From Ancistrus triradiatus (lineage: Eukaryota > Chordata > Actinopteri > Siluriformes > Loricariidae), in contig JAJAGP010000940.1 of assembly GCA_025084515.1 (NCBI GenBank), positions 186,001-250,000 on the forward strand: 64,000 bases of DNA, read 5' to 3'. How positions within the stretch are numbered: the stretch's first letter is position 1; the number at the start of each line of letters is the position of its first letter. The notes under the pieces were generated by a model, which saw nothing but the letters and a program-made list of their open reading frames with translations, had not been told where the DNA came from and did no database searches. Position numbers and translations under genes: made by a program. Positions 44,398-55,149 of this stretch are shown piece after piece.

Positions 44398-45715
44398 CTG
44401 AACTAGATTTCAGTGTAACCTGGTGGCCTGTCGCTAAAATTGAGAATGTGAAATTTCATGTTAAATAAGCAAATGAAACAAAATTAAACTGCCTTGATTT
44501 TTATTGTGTCTCACAGTGATTAAGTTTTTTCCTTGTACCTCTTAATTGGAATGAAAACCAATCCTGACACCCAAAAACTCTGCACTTATTGGACACCTGA
44601 AAAAATAAAGCCCTTTTTGCATTCATCTGCCTCAGAATTGGGGCAAGGTCCTCTAAAATAGGGTCATCTCCTAAATAATTGAAGAGACAACTAAGTGTTT
44701 TTTATATTTATTTTTTTTATTTGACTGAACGCATTCGTCCTGCCTTTTCTTTCTATTTTTTTTCTGAAAGCGCTGTAGGAGGAAAAAGGGCAATCTAAAC
44801 TTAACACCGTGGACCAGTGAGGTGAAGAAGGACATAGACAATGCATAAAGTGTCAGAATGACAAAGACAAGTACAGGGACAGGAAAAAGGAAGATGCAGA
44901 GAAAAAAGAGAAGAAGAATGAATAGCTGGATGGACGGAATGGTAGAAGGGTATTGACAAAAATTCCACCGCACAATTAAGGTGGTCCTAAACCAACGTTT
45001 TGGAGTTGCCAAACTGCTGCCCAGGTCCAGAAGCAAAAAGGTGTGTGTGGTGTTCTGTTGGTGTGTTGTAAGTTCCCCCCTTTGTTCCCTTGTGGGTGTC
45101 CTATGTTGTGTGTGTGAAATGCAAGTGCTATAGCAATTGGCCCTCTCTCCCTCCTTCCCTGGGTCCAGACAAAAGCCCTTCTGGTTGTTTGGTCCTCCTG
45201 CAGGCAAGTTGGAAAATAGTTCAAATTCCCAATTCCCCAGACCATTTTTTAACACCCCTCAAAACCGGCAGCCTCCCCTGGGCCTTTCTGTTGTTAAAAG
45301 GAATGTGTGAGTGACGTGTTTGTCTGTATGTGTGTTTAGTGTGTGCCGCATGGTTCCATTGGTCTAAAAAGTGTCCTTCTGTTTTGGCTTATAACAAGCT
45401 GCCTTGTTAAAAAAGAAGCAATCCGCCAAATCGGGCAAAAAATGTTCTTATAAGCATCTTTTCCCAACTCTCTCTCCTCCTCTGCTTTCCGTCTCTCTCC
45501 TCTCTGTCTGTTCCTCCTGTTAGTGGTGTTAGTAATGCTTTTGGGTGATTGTGAATCCAACACCACTTGTCTGGTGTAAAAACACAAACCCATACAGTGG
45601 TTATTTCATTTCATTGCAGTCTCCTGCCAACCTTCCCTATCAACCCAGAATAACCCAATCAAAAACCCCAGGTATTAATTAACCAGTTATTAATTCATTT
45701 CCATTCCATTCATTG

Positions 45716-47160
45716 CTGTATTTTCTTCTTTCCCTGCCATAAATATGACCCAAAACAATAAAACATCATCATCAGATTTCCACAAGTCCTAAAAAGTGAG
45801 ATAAAGATAACCCAGTTAAAAAACAAAATGAACAAAAATGGTCATTTATTGATTGAGGAAAATTATTCCTATTACAAAATTACCATCATTGCGTGTCAAA
45901 AGTAGGTGAACATTTGCTTTTTCAGTATCTGGTGTGACCCCCCCTGTTGCAGCAATAACTGCAGCTAAACGTTTCCTGTAACTGTTGATCAGTCCTGCAC
46001 ACTGGCTTGGAGGAATTTTAGCCCATTCCTCCATACAGAACAGCTTCAACTCTGGTGTTGGTGGGTTTCCTCATATTAGCTGCTCGCTTCAGGTCCATCC
46101 ACAACATTTCCATTGGATTAAGGTCAGGACTTTAACTTGGCCATTCCAAAACATGAACTTTATTCTTCTTTAACCATTCTTTGGTAGAACGACTTGTGTG
46201 CTTAGGGTCGTTGTCTTGCTGCATGACCCACCTTCTCTTGAGATTCAGTTCATGGACAGATGTCCTGACATTTTCTTTTAGAATTCTCTGATAGACTTCA
46301 GAATTCATTGTTCCATCATTGATGGCAAGCCATCCTGGCCCAGATGCAGCAAAACAGGCCCAAACCATGATACTACCACCACCACCATGTTTCACAGATG
46401 GCGTAAGGTGCTTATGCTGGAATGCAGTGTTTTCTTTTCTCTAAACATAACGCTTTTCATTCCAACCAAAAAGTTCTATTTTGGTCTCATTCGTCCACAA
46501 AACATTCTTCCAATAGCCTTCTGGCTTGTCCACGTGATCTTTAGCAAACTGCAGACGAGCAGCAATGTTCTTTTTGGAGAGCAGTGGCTTTCTCCTTGCA
46601 ACCCTGCCATGCACACCATTGTTGTTCAGTGTTCTTCTAACATTAACATTAGCCAATGTGAGAGAGGCTTTCAATTGCTTAGAAGTTGCCCTGGGGTCCT
46701 TTGTGACCTCACCAACTTTTACACACCTTGCTCTTGGAGTGATCTTTGTTGGTTGACCACTCCTGGGGAGGGTAACAATGGTCTTGAATTTCCTCCATTT
46801 GTACACAATCTGTCTGACTGTGGATTGGTGGAGTCCAAACTCTTTAGAGATGGTTTTGTAACCTTTTCCAGCCTGATAAGCATCAACAACTCTTTTTCTG
46901 AGGTCCTCAGAAATCTCCTTTGTTCGTGCCATGATGCACTTCCACAAACGTGTTATGAAGAGCAGACTTCTGCTAATCCTAGAGGTTCACATACTTTTTC
47001 CACTCGCTAATATGTAACATTGGATCATTTTCCTCAATAAATAAATGACCAAGTATAATATTGTTACCTCATTTATTTAACTGGGTTCTCTTTATCTACT
47101 TTTAGGACTTGTGTGAAAATCTGATGATGTTTTAGGTCATATTTATGCAGAAATGGAGAA
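45716..47160 (-). mobile_element. Tc1-like family A transposon, near full length, broken
   Basis: Minus-strand transposase starts at the ATG complement 46930-46932 (MARTKEISEDLRKRVVDAYQ) and is open to about 46441: HTH (KGYKTISKEFGLHQSTVRQI), GQPTKITPRA, an in-frame loss of HESTI, KPLLSKKNIAARL, WTNETKIELFG (first Asp is Asn), then a stop at the WRKEN position. Further pieces: HGGGGSIMVWACFAASG, QQDNDPKHTSRSTKEW, SPDLNPMEMLW (Glu kept) and SYRKRLAAVIAATGG. The outermost terminal repeats are eroded; the left end is cut near 45716 and the right end meets another element at about 47160. Confidence 0.9.
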
Positions 47161-47168
47161 TATTTATG

Positions 47169-47870
47169 CATTGTGTCTACCATTGTAGACACAATGACAA
47201 AAAAAGTTGTTGGAATCAAATGAAACTTTGTGTGTGAATGTAATGATGATATATTCAAGAGATTACAATATTACAGCGAAAGGAAAAGTTTATTGGGGAA
47301 AAGTGTACAATTGAAAGGAGGCTCCAGATCCTGCAGATCCTGCACACCTGTAAGTTATCGAAGCTGGTCCTCCAGCTGGTCCCATGAATGCTCGATTGGG
47401 GATAAATCTGGTGACTGTGCAAGGAAGTGTTGCACAGACATGCTGACATGCTGGTAAGACCTTGCTGTGTGTGGGTGAGCATTATCCTGGTGAAAAATGT
47501 CAGTTGGAAGCCCTGCCATGAGAGGCAACACATGTGGTCACAGCATGTCCTGCACATATCCCTGAGTTGTTAGTGCCCCTCGTATCGCTATTAGGGGTGA
47601 CTGGCTGCCATATGCGATGGCTCCCAAGATCCTCACACCAGCAGTTGAGGCAGTGTGTCGCTCCACAGCAATGACAGGACTGAAGCACTCACCATAAGGC
47701 CTTCATACTCAAACCCGTCCATTGTCTGATCCCAAACAGAAACCCGATTCGTTGCTAAAGATGATACGCAGTCCAGGTTTCTCATTCAAACTAACAAGTA
47801 AGCATTGGACATATCACAGGTGGGGTGATTTTTTTTACCTGACCAACGCAAATGCGTAATGATTGAAACT
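47169..47870 (-). mobile_element. Tc1-like element (TTGTGTCTAC family), 3' part
   Basis: It starts at a perfect 12-bp inverted repeat (47169-47180 and 47185-47196, CATTGTGTCTAC). Minus-strand frames encode a transposase second half: ILGAIAYGSQSPLIAI-like, ALTTQGYVQDML, TDIFHQDNAHPHTARSYQ (second catalytic Asp), SPDLSPIEHSWDQLEDQLR (third acid kept). A stop after the QDML stretch and loss of the first half make it inactive. It abuts family A at about 47165. Confidence 0.85.
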
Positions 47871-48643
47871 GATATTTTTATGACCTATTTTAATGTTTTG
47901 TTCTGTATATTATAAATGAGCAAATTTCAAATGGCATGTCCATTCTTGTAGTTATGAAATCCTGGGTTTTCTAGTATTAACCCACTACTATAACTTGTAT
48001 AACCGACATTTCAGACCTTGAGGTGGATGCACTTGAATACATCACGGAGAAGCAATCCATTTGACTGCTGACATGCTCATATGTTCTGCTCTTCACCGTA
48101 TCGGTAAACTGTCTGACATCTTACCAAAGCACACTGGACGGATGCGAAACTGGGCCTGTTTATCATGAGTCTACACCTATACCTCACTTTTGCCCTTAAA
48201 ACTAGAGTGACTAACAGAACAGTAGAATGTACACAGAACAGCACTGTGAGTTTGGCATTTTATAGGACAGAACTGATTGATAGGACAGCTGCTGTTGCTG
48301 AGGACAAAGACACGGTATGACTATGATGAATTCCCTCTGAAAGACCCTCACTTTCAGCGCTGCTCTAAAAGAGAAAGAGAGAAAGACAGTGAGAGAGAGT
48401 GAGAGAGAGAAGAAGAGAGATGGGATGTGATTTAGAGAGAATGTGCGATACAAGGAAGGTGAGACAGTGTGAGCCGGTGGACTGAAAGGCACCAGGAGAT
48501 GTCATGCATTTATTAATGCTGTCACCCCTCATTTATCATTAGAGCTGCTGATGGGATAGCTGTGGTGTTTGGAAAAACCATAAGAATGTTCAAATTTATG
48601 CATTTATGTTTTATGTAAACTTTTTCTCTCTCTATCCCTCCAG

Positions 48644-48699
48644 TTCAGAAGACTACTATGAATATGGCCATGGTCTAAGTGGGGAATCCTATGAATTTG
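48644..48699 (+). CDS. khdrbs3: khdrbs3 exon E: short tyrosine-rich segment
   Basis: A 56-nt exon: one base completes AAT (Asn) from exon D, then SEDYYEYGHGLSGESYEF and one base of the next Gly codon. Corresponds to ADYYDYGHGLSEETYDSYG in mammals. The acceptor CAG is at 48641-48643; the AG five bases further on is rejected because it leads to an immediate stop. The donor GTAAGT begins at 48700. The Tyr/Gly-rich composition is typical of the family C terminus. Confidence 0.95.
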
Positions 48700-48754
48700 G
48701 TAAGTTTTTTCTATCTCCATATTAAAAAATGTGAATTTAACAAGGACCATCCTT

Positions 48755-49480
48755 TCACTGATGAACTTTAGCCCAATAATTTAAGACCAGGTTTTTTAGT
48801 CTAGAAAACCTTATCCTGTAATTAAAGACAAGAATATTTTGTTATATTAATCCTCATTCATTCAATCATTCATTTTTATTAATTAATGGATTCATTAAAG
48901 GATTAATTAACATATAATCCTGTTTGTGAGCCCTAGATATGGTGTCAATCCATCACAGGGCACGTCATCATGCACACATACTCCCTCACTCACACCGGGA
49001 CACTTTAGGAACACCAACTGACCTAAGCCATGACTTTTAATGTGGGAAGATCCTGGAGAAAACTCACTCGGGGAGAACATGCAAACTCATGGGCACATGA
49101 GTAAGGGCAAGGGATCGAATTAGGGATCTCTGGAGCTGTGAGGTGTTGGAATTAAATACGTCAGAATTAAAGACTGGAACATTCATCCCAGTAAATTTAA
49201 CCTATTAATTTAAGACCAGGATATTTAGCCCAGGTAATCTGGTTTAAGAATACAATACCAATAATTAGGACCAGCAGTATTTTCCAGAAAATTCCAAGGA
49301 CCAGGTTTAGTCCAGGAGGTTTACTCCAGGAATTTAAACCGAAGAATGAAAGCCAGTAGACTTTCCTTAGAGATTTAACACCAGATCATTTAATCCAGGA
49401 AATACAGCCCTGGATTTAAACACCAGAATACAGAGCACTTAGCAGAGTAAATTTAGCCCTGGAAGTAAAGACCAGGGAAG
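48755..49480 (+). repeat. AATTTAAGACCAGG minisatellite, interrupted by a SINE
   Basis: Degenerate units of about 28-32 bp around TAATTTAAGACCAGGATATT and TAGTCCAGGA occur at 48755-48850 and 49165-49480. The SINE-like element at 48920-49150 splits them. Confidence 0.8.
48920..49150 (-). mobile_element. SINE-like repeat, minus orientation
   Basis: GTGTCAATCCATCACAGGGC (core complement), TCACTCACACCGGGACACTT, GGGGAGAACATGCAAACTC and GGGATCGAATTAGGGATC (B-box side) match the reverse of the repeat at 13475-13692. It sits within the minisatellite. Confidence 0.75.
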
Positions 49481-50154
49481 TCTTAAGAAAGAACATACAT
49501 CTTTTTCTTAACTTCATTCTCAAGAAAAAAAAAATGTTGCAAAATGTTATTCTTCAAATAACTTCTTAAGAATTATTTTTTTTTATCTTAACTCATTTCC
49601 TGAGAACAAGGGGTATCTTGTTTTCTTAACCTTACGATAGCCTCGCACTTGTTTTAGATTAACAAGTAAGAACAAGTAAGAATTGACAAGGTAAGCATCT
49701 AAATTTACCAAACTTCATACAGTTTGGTTACTGGAGCCTTCATACTTTCAATTCACATTCAATTCAAAATTTCAAATGAAGGTCACCCTTAAAATACAAT
49801 ACAAAAGTTGTCTACACCTCTATATCTTGTTTGATAAAATTATTTGAATGCTTGGCTTGATGTTTTTCCTGCATTTTGCTGTCCTCTGAGCAGATTAAAC
49901 TAAATAACAACAGTAAATACAAATTGAAAATGTGTATCGCATCATATTTTGTAAAATGCATTGTGTACATAAAAAAGTATGTAGATTTTCTGAAAACTAT
50001 ATTTGAGAACTTTTTAAGTTTTGAAATTGCATTGCATTTAAGAACATTCTTATAAACTTCTTGGTGCTTATCTTAAGAACCTTTGCAAGTCTTTGTTAAG
50101 AAAGCTTTCATGAATCCGGCCACTAAATGTTAAGCACAGGAAATCTAGTTGGTA

Positions 50155-50392
50155 CAGCCTCTGTGGCTTGGAGGTAAGAGCCAACTGCTGGAAACAGCAG
50201 TTCATGAGGACCTGGGTTCAAAGCTCAGACTGAGCTTGCAACGTGGTTATTGGGGTCTCTATTGGAATGGTAATGGTATTTGCCTGTGCCATAAGGAATT
50301 CTGGGATTGCCTCTGGATTTTGCTGTAGATACTGTAAGGTGAGGTAAGCCCCTCTGGACAAGGGCTTCTGCTTAGTGCTGTAAATGTTTGCC
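50155..50392 (+). mobile_element. tRNA-derived SINE, related longer type
   Basis: Head TTGGTACAGCCTCTGTGGCT, B-box-like GGGTTCAAAGCTC near 50215, body GGGGTCTCTATTGG and tail CCCTCTGGACAAGGGCTTCT then GCTTAGTGCTGTAAATG. It shares the 3' tail, but not the body, of the SINE at 1761. Confidence 0.65.
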
Positions 50393-51400
50393 TCATTATT
50401 TTTTAATATGAAACATGTATTCTTTCAAGCTTCTGTTAACCTTCCTCCTTTCATTCTCCTGAATTTTCACGGATGTTGCTAAACAATCCACATGACAATT
50501 CCTTTGAGAGGCCCAAAGCACCGACAGCCTGACAGTTCAAAGGAGATCTCTAGATTAACCAGCTAGCGTGCATGCTTGTTCTCTTTAAACGCAAGGTTAG
50601 CATGGTCAAAGTCTTCTCTTTTCAAAGGCACAGAGCTTTACTGGCAGATTGACAGCATTTTAATTACAGGCGAGCAGTAATGGGTGTCAGCACTGAATAG
50701 CTGGACAGTGAGAGGACCCTGCTGTGCTTCAGGAACCAAGACAAGCTTTAGCAGAGCTCTTGTTTATTGACACAGACGAGCAAAAAGTCCAGGCTAATGG
50801 CGCGAGTGACCTCGTCCACAAAGACACCAAGCTAAATGCCTTTCAAGTTGTGATTTGATCTTTGATTCCAATTAAAAGGGAGGATGGGTGAAGGATACAG
50901 ATCTTCTGGGGCCAGGCACTCACTTTTAAAAAAGCATTGCAGACTCTGATTAGACATTGGAGACAACCCAAACTCAATTTTTTGAAGTATTTATTAAAGT
51001 TAATGGTAGAAAAATCAATACCTAGACTTAGTCTTAGAATGAAATTCAGTTTTTCCCTTGAAACATAAGTCACTAGCTTCTGGAGCAAGTCAAACATACA
51101 GTGGTGAGCCTTAAAGGGAATAAAAAGGGATTTTCTATAGGAACAGCTTTAAATCAACCAAACAATTATACTCCACCTTACAGTGTTCCATCCAAATAAA
51201 CACCCCAAACCCACATGCATTCATACATTCAAACATGATTAAATTGGAGACTTCTGATTGTTGGATCGTTGAATCGTTGCATTTTGTCTGCCACCTTTAT
51301 TAGTTGTTTTAGTTTTGCTCTGCTGTAATTAAGGGTGATTCTTCAGTTGGGGGTGCTTTTTTTTGTGAAAAATACAATTTGTAATTTTTTTATTTTTTTT

Positions 51401-51441
<41 letters not shown>
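51401..51441 (+). repeat. (TAA)n microsatellite
   Basis: About 13 TAA units after a T-rich tract. Confidence 0.95.
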
Positions 51442-51510
51442 TTTCTAACTATCTGTAATAATTCTGTTTAATTATTTTAAGATAATATGTATATATTTAT
51501 ATAATTATAT

Positions 51511-53061
51511 AAAAGTTTGTGAACCCTTTAGAATTTTCTAGATTTCTGCATAAATATGACCTAAAATATCATCAGATTTTCACAAAAGTCCGACAAGAAA
51601 AGAATGAGAACCCAGTTAAACAAATTGGCAAAAATATTATACTTGGTCATTTATTTATTGAGGAAAATGATCCAATGTTACATATTAGTGAGCGGCAAAA
51701 GTATGTGACCCTCTAGGATTAGCAGTTAATTTGAAGTGAAATTAGAGTCAGGTGTTTCAATCAATGGGATGACAATCAGGTGTGAGTGGGCACCTTGTTT
51801 TATTTAAAGAACAGGGATCTATCAAAGTCTGCTCTTCACAACGCATGTTTCTGGAAGTGTATCATGGCACGAACAAAGGAGATTTCTGAGGAGCTCAATA
51901 CAGATGGAGGAAATTCAAGACCATTATTACCCTCCCCAGGAGTGGTCAACCAACAAAGATCACTCCAAGAGCAAGGCGTGTAATAGTTGGCGAGGTCACA
52001 AGGAGCCACAGGGTAGCTTCAAAGCAACTAACTGAAGGCCTCTCTCACATTGGCTAATGGTAATGTTTCATGAGTTCCACCATCAGAAGAAACACTGACA
52101 ACACAATGGTGGACATGGGCGGGGTTGTGGTTGCCGTCGTACATCCCTTCTCTCTTCCCAACCCTCCCCCCTTTCTTCTCCCCGTGCAGGGGGGGTTTGC
52201 TAAAGATCACGTGGACCAATTCCAGGAAGGGGTGGGGGGCGTGAGGGAGGGGAATTGGAAGAAGTTTTTGTGGACGAATGAGACCAAAATAGAACTTTTT
52301 TGGTTGGAAAGAAAACACTGCAGGTTTCCGAGCATGGAGAGCCTTATCCCATCTCTGAAACATACATGGTGGTGGTATATTATGGTTTTGGGCCTGTTTT
52401 TGCTGCATCGGGCAGGACGGCTTGCCATCAATTGATGGAACAATGAATTCTCTGAATTATATCAGAAATTCGAAAGGAAAATGTCAGGACAAAAACATCT
52501 GTCCATGACCTTAATCCTCAAAGAGAAGTTGGGTCATGCAGTCAAGGAAAAACAATGACCCCTAAGAGCACACAAGCTGTTCTAACCAACACTGGTTAAA
52601 GAAGACTAAAGCTCATGTTTTGTAAAGTCCAAGTCAAAGTCCTGGACCCGTAAACCAATGGAATTGTTGTGGAAGGAGCTGAAGCGAGCACTAATGTGAG
52701 GAATCCAATTCCCACCAACTCCCAGACCTGAAAGCTGTTCTGTGCTGTACGGAGGAAAGGGGGGCCGGCTTGAAATTCTCCAAGCCGTGTGCAGGACTGA
52801 ATCAACAGTGACAGGACACGTTTAGTGCAGGTTATGCTGCACAGGGGGGTCCCCCATACTGAAACAAAGGGGTCACACCAGATACTGAAAGCAAAGGTTC
52901 ACATACTTTTTCCACTCACTAATATGTAGTATTGTAATATTGTCTCGTTTGTTTAACTGGGTTCTCTTTATCTACTTTTAGGACTTGTGTGAAAATTTGA
53001 TGGTTTTAGATCATATTTATGCAGAAATATAGAACATTCAAAAGGGTTCACAGCACCACTG
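51511..53061 (+). mobile_element. Tc1-like family A transposon, internally deleted and noisy
   Basis: The left terminal repeat is partial (AAAAGTTTGTGAACCC); the right end reaches CACCACTG before TA. The ATG at 51864 (MARTKEISEEL) is followed at once by a deletion that joins to QYRWRKFKTIITL-like codons. Then pieces: GQPTKITPRARRVIV, an extra GC-rich insertion at 52110-52200, FAKDHVD, LWTNETKIELFWLE (first Asp is Asn), and frameshifted remnants to the C terminus. It is dead. Confidence 0.85.
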
Positions 53062-53959
53062 TAAATGGAACTTAAATATGTAATGAAATATTAAATATTT
53101 ATAAATTTATTAATAATTTTTTTGTGTTAGTAATGAAGTGTTGCGGTAATGACAATTTCAATTTTTTTCAGATAAGAAGACAGTAGATCATGGATTTCAA
53201 AAGCTAGTCAGCAGCTAGTATAAGATGCACTTTAAATAAATATAAATATTTTTATACATATATTTTAAACATAAAGTTTTTGTGTAAAATACTGCTGTAA
53301 CAGCTTAAATGGTAATGACGCTGAATAAGCATACTCTATGATCAGGAGGAATGCATGATTAAATTACTCACATTTCCAGATATGAGTGATGTGCTGCCCT
53401 GTCAGTCTTTGTCTCCATGGTTACGACATAAACGAGTTTTACTGTCAAATAAGTCGCTACAGCAATTGAAGGCTGTTGCGGTTATGACAGTAATGTTGGG
53501 GATGATAATATATTGTTTGAAGATATGCAGAAGCTGTATTGAAATGAACAAAAGTATTACATTCGGTGTCTTTGTAAGTTATTATAAAAGCATTTTGTGA
53601 TTTGTTAATGAATTCCTCACTATTTATCATTTTATTGGAGCCGTTTTAAAGTCTGGGTTGGGGACAAGGATAAAGTATTGCTGTATATAACATTAAAAAT
53701 CAGGGAAATCCTTATGATTTTGGTGCAGTCCTTTTTTGTTGATATAATTATATTTTAATGTAATTTAAATTGATATTTTAATACCTAAGATATTTCTTTT
53801 GTAATAAAGCATTTCTAACTTGATGGGAAAATTCCTCTGACTGAAGAAGCACCCTTAACCGAAAAATGCTGTTCTATTACATGGATGTTACTTGTTTTAC
53901 TTATTCCTGTTCAAATTCAGATACTCTTATAATCTGTCATTTCTAACCCTCTCGCTCAG

Positions 53960-54051
53960 GCCAGGAAAAGTGGACAAACGGCCGCAACAAGGCTCCGCCA
54001 TCGAGAACGACCAAAGGAGTCTACAGAGACCAGCCTTATCCCCGATACTGA
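53960..54051 (+). CDS. khdrbs3: khdrbs3 exon F: C terminus and stop
   Basis: Two bases complete Gly from exon E, then 29 residues and TGA (54049-54051): [29 protein letters not shown]. The family ends with a conserved basic, proline-tyrosine motif (KAP..R..KG.YR..PYGRY) that serves as a nuclear localisation signal in Sam68-type proteins. Here PYGRY reads PYPRY, one substitution at an otherwise fixed glycine. The acceptor AG at 53958-53959 follows TTTCTAACCCTCTCGCTC. High identity to mammalian GQEEWTNSRHKAPSART confirms khdrbs3. Confidence 0.96.
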
Positions 54052-54135
54052 ACTCTAAAGTCAGCCTCACCCCACCCATGTATTTCAAAGTAATTGATTT
54101 TCTATGGACTCCCCGTTTCTTTTTTTTTTTTTCGG

Positions 54136-54141
54136 AATAAA
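54136..54141 (+). terminator. khdrbs3: candidate poly(A) signal AATAAA, proximal
   Basis: AATAAA 85 bases after the stop codon. It would give a very short UTR, so it may be a minor site. Confidence 0.35.
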
Positions 54142-54552
54142 ATCAACCAAAACGATGAAAAACAAAGCGGCAGAGAGGGAGGGCCAAATGGGTACGAGAG
54201 TTTTTCTGAACATTGGTTTGAAACTGGTAGTTTCTGGGTTATTGCATGGATGTCTGCCTTGCAAGAGAATGAAATCTGTCATCAATATATGTAAAGTAGT
54301 CAACCAATCAGAGTCCTCTTCTGACTGTAAGGGAAGGTTTGAATGAGTGCTTGTAGGTAGAGGATGGTGTGAGCTTCAGGTGTTAGGTATTTAGATTTAG
54401 CCAAGTACATTTCTATATACACTTTTTGACAAGTGTGCAGCTTCAGTGTGTCCCTTGTATATTCTAACTTTAAGGAAAAAAAAAACAAAACAAAAAAACA
54501 ATGCACATATTGTGTTACTTCTTTTTTTTTTTGTAAAGCAATGTTCCTTCGC

Positions 54553-54558
54553 ATTAAA
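54553..54558 (+). terminator. khdrbs3: candidate poly(A) signal ATTAAA
   Basis: ATTAAA about 500 bases after the stop, with GT-containing sequence (GTTAGTTAAACG, GTCTGTG) 20-70 bases downstream. Most plausible 3' end in the window. Confidence 0.4.
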
Positions 54559-54974
54559 GGGCTTATGGGAGCAGGTTAGTTAAACGTTATGTAATCGTTT
54601 TACATCTTAATGTTCAGGTCTGTGAAGAAAGGTTTTATGCTTGTCCCTTTAAATAGTCTGTCCCAGGGTTGCCAGCTATCCTTAAAGTCATATAAAAAAT
54701 AGCAACTTCACTAAAATAGCATGTGAATACATGTGAATACAGACAAGTCACATTGGATCCCATTAAGTCTTAATGAGCATCAGTTTCTTTCTATGCAACT
54801 TCAGGCTTCATACCATGTTAGGGTAAAAAGTCTATCTACACACCATACTACCATTCAGATCTAGGTTATATGCTATGCTTATAATGCTATATGCTATGCC
54901 AATTATTTTTTACTATATATATATAGTAAAATGCGACCGAGAATACTCTAACCGACGCGTCACTCTGTCTGTCG

Positions 54975-55109
54975 CCAGAGACCACACTCAAACCAGGCCA
55001 ATTTAGTGTAGTCAATTAACCTAAATTGCATGTCTTTGGACGGAAACCACCCTGGGATTGAACCCAGGACCTTCTTGCTGTGAGGCGACGATGCTACCCA
55101 CCGAGCCGC

Positions 55110-55110
<1 letters not shown>
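54975..55110 (-). mobile_element. tRNA-type SINE, minus orientation
   Basis: ACCTAAATTGCATGTCTTTG (spacer), GGGATTGAACCCAGGACC (B-box complement) and ATGCTACCCACCGAGCCGCC (A-box complement) make a typical fish tRNA-SINE read in reverse. It is followed at once by an AT repeat. Confidence 0.75.

Positions 55111-55111
<1 letters not shown>

Positions 55112-55141
<30 letters not shown>
55112..55141 (+). repeat. (AT)n microsatellite
   Basis: Fifteen AT units between a SINE and a MITE. Confidence 0.95.
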
Positions 55142-55144
<3 letters not shown>

Positions 55145-55149
55145 CTTTA

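Larger units (their letters stand above)
30988..48643 (+). other. khdrbs3: khdrbs3 intron D-E (17.7 kb)
   Basis: Transposon-rich. Nothing is recognised in 31030-31288, 32245-33755, 35425-35775, 36320-37235, 38250-39060, 39555-40425, 40865-42200, 42290-43255, 44400-45710 and 47885-48600. The 32245-33755 part looks mostly non-repetitive. A purine-rich GAGAGA run lies at 48365-48425. The acceptor is preceded by TTTTTCTCTCTCTATCCCTC, a strong pyrimidine tract. Confidence 0.8.
48700..53959 (+). other. khdrbs3: khdrbs3 intron E-F (5.3 kb)
   Basis: Minisatellite, SINE copies and one Tc1 family A copy are listed separately. 49480-50150 and 53065-53950 are AT-rich with nothing recognised. 50460-50860 is of balanced composition with homeodomain-type words (TTTTAATTACAGG) and looks unique, so it is a candidate conserved noncoding element. 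Confidence 0.75.
307..54051 (+). other. khdrbs3: khdrbs3 gene body, 3' part (six coding exons, five introns)
   Basis: Six ORF segments, each bounded by AG and GT splice dinucleotides (the last by a stop), join without a frame break into about 228 residues that align from end to end with the C-terminal two thirds of vertebrate KHDRBS3 (about 346 residues in human). KHDRBS3 is chosen over KHDRBS2 and Sam68 because of LNGGSE after the QUA2 segment, TGYRPPPP-like and QETYGEY-like runs, the DDGYGTAYD block, YGHGLSEE-like residues, and the [17 protein letters not shown] ending. The family forms homodimers through KH/QUA domains, binds A/U-rich RNA in the nucleus and regulates alternative splicing, notably of neurexins (known for mammals). 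Exons for the N terminus, QUA1 and most of the KH domain lie upstream of the window. The family comparison is from memory. Confidence 0.95.
54052..54560 (+). other. khdrbs3: khdrbs3 3'UTR, probable extent
   Basis: Sequence downstream of the stop without recognisable transposons, with a T run (54119-54132) and an A-rich run (54476-54500). It ends, on my reading, shortly after an ATTAAA at 54553-54558. A longer UTR is possible. Confidence 0.5.

Noticed and set aside
44671..45255. 194-codon minus-strand ORF
   Set aside because: No recognisable domain, low-complexity C terminus, and it lies in the homopolymer-inflated region where frames are unreliable.
47169..47196. Rho-independent-like hairpin
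   Set aside because: The perfect 12-bp hairpin is the terminal repeat of a Tc1-like element in a eukaryotic genome, not a bacterial terminator.
48649..48699. Alternative acceptor five bases into exon E
   Set aside because: Using the AG at 48647-48648 gives an immediate stop in the joined frame.
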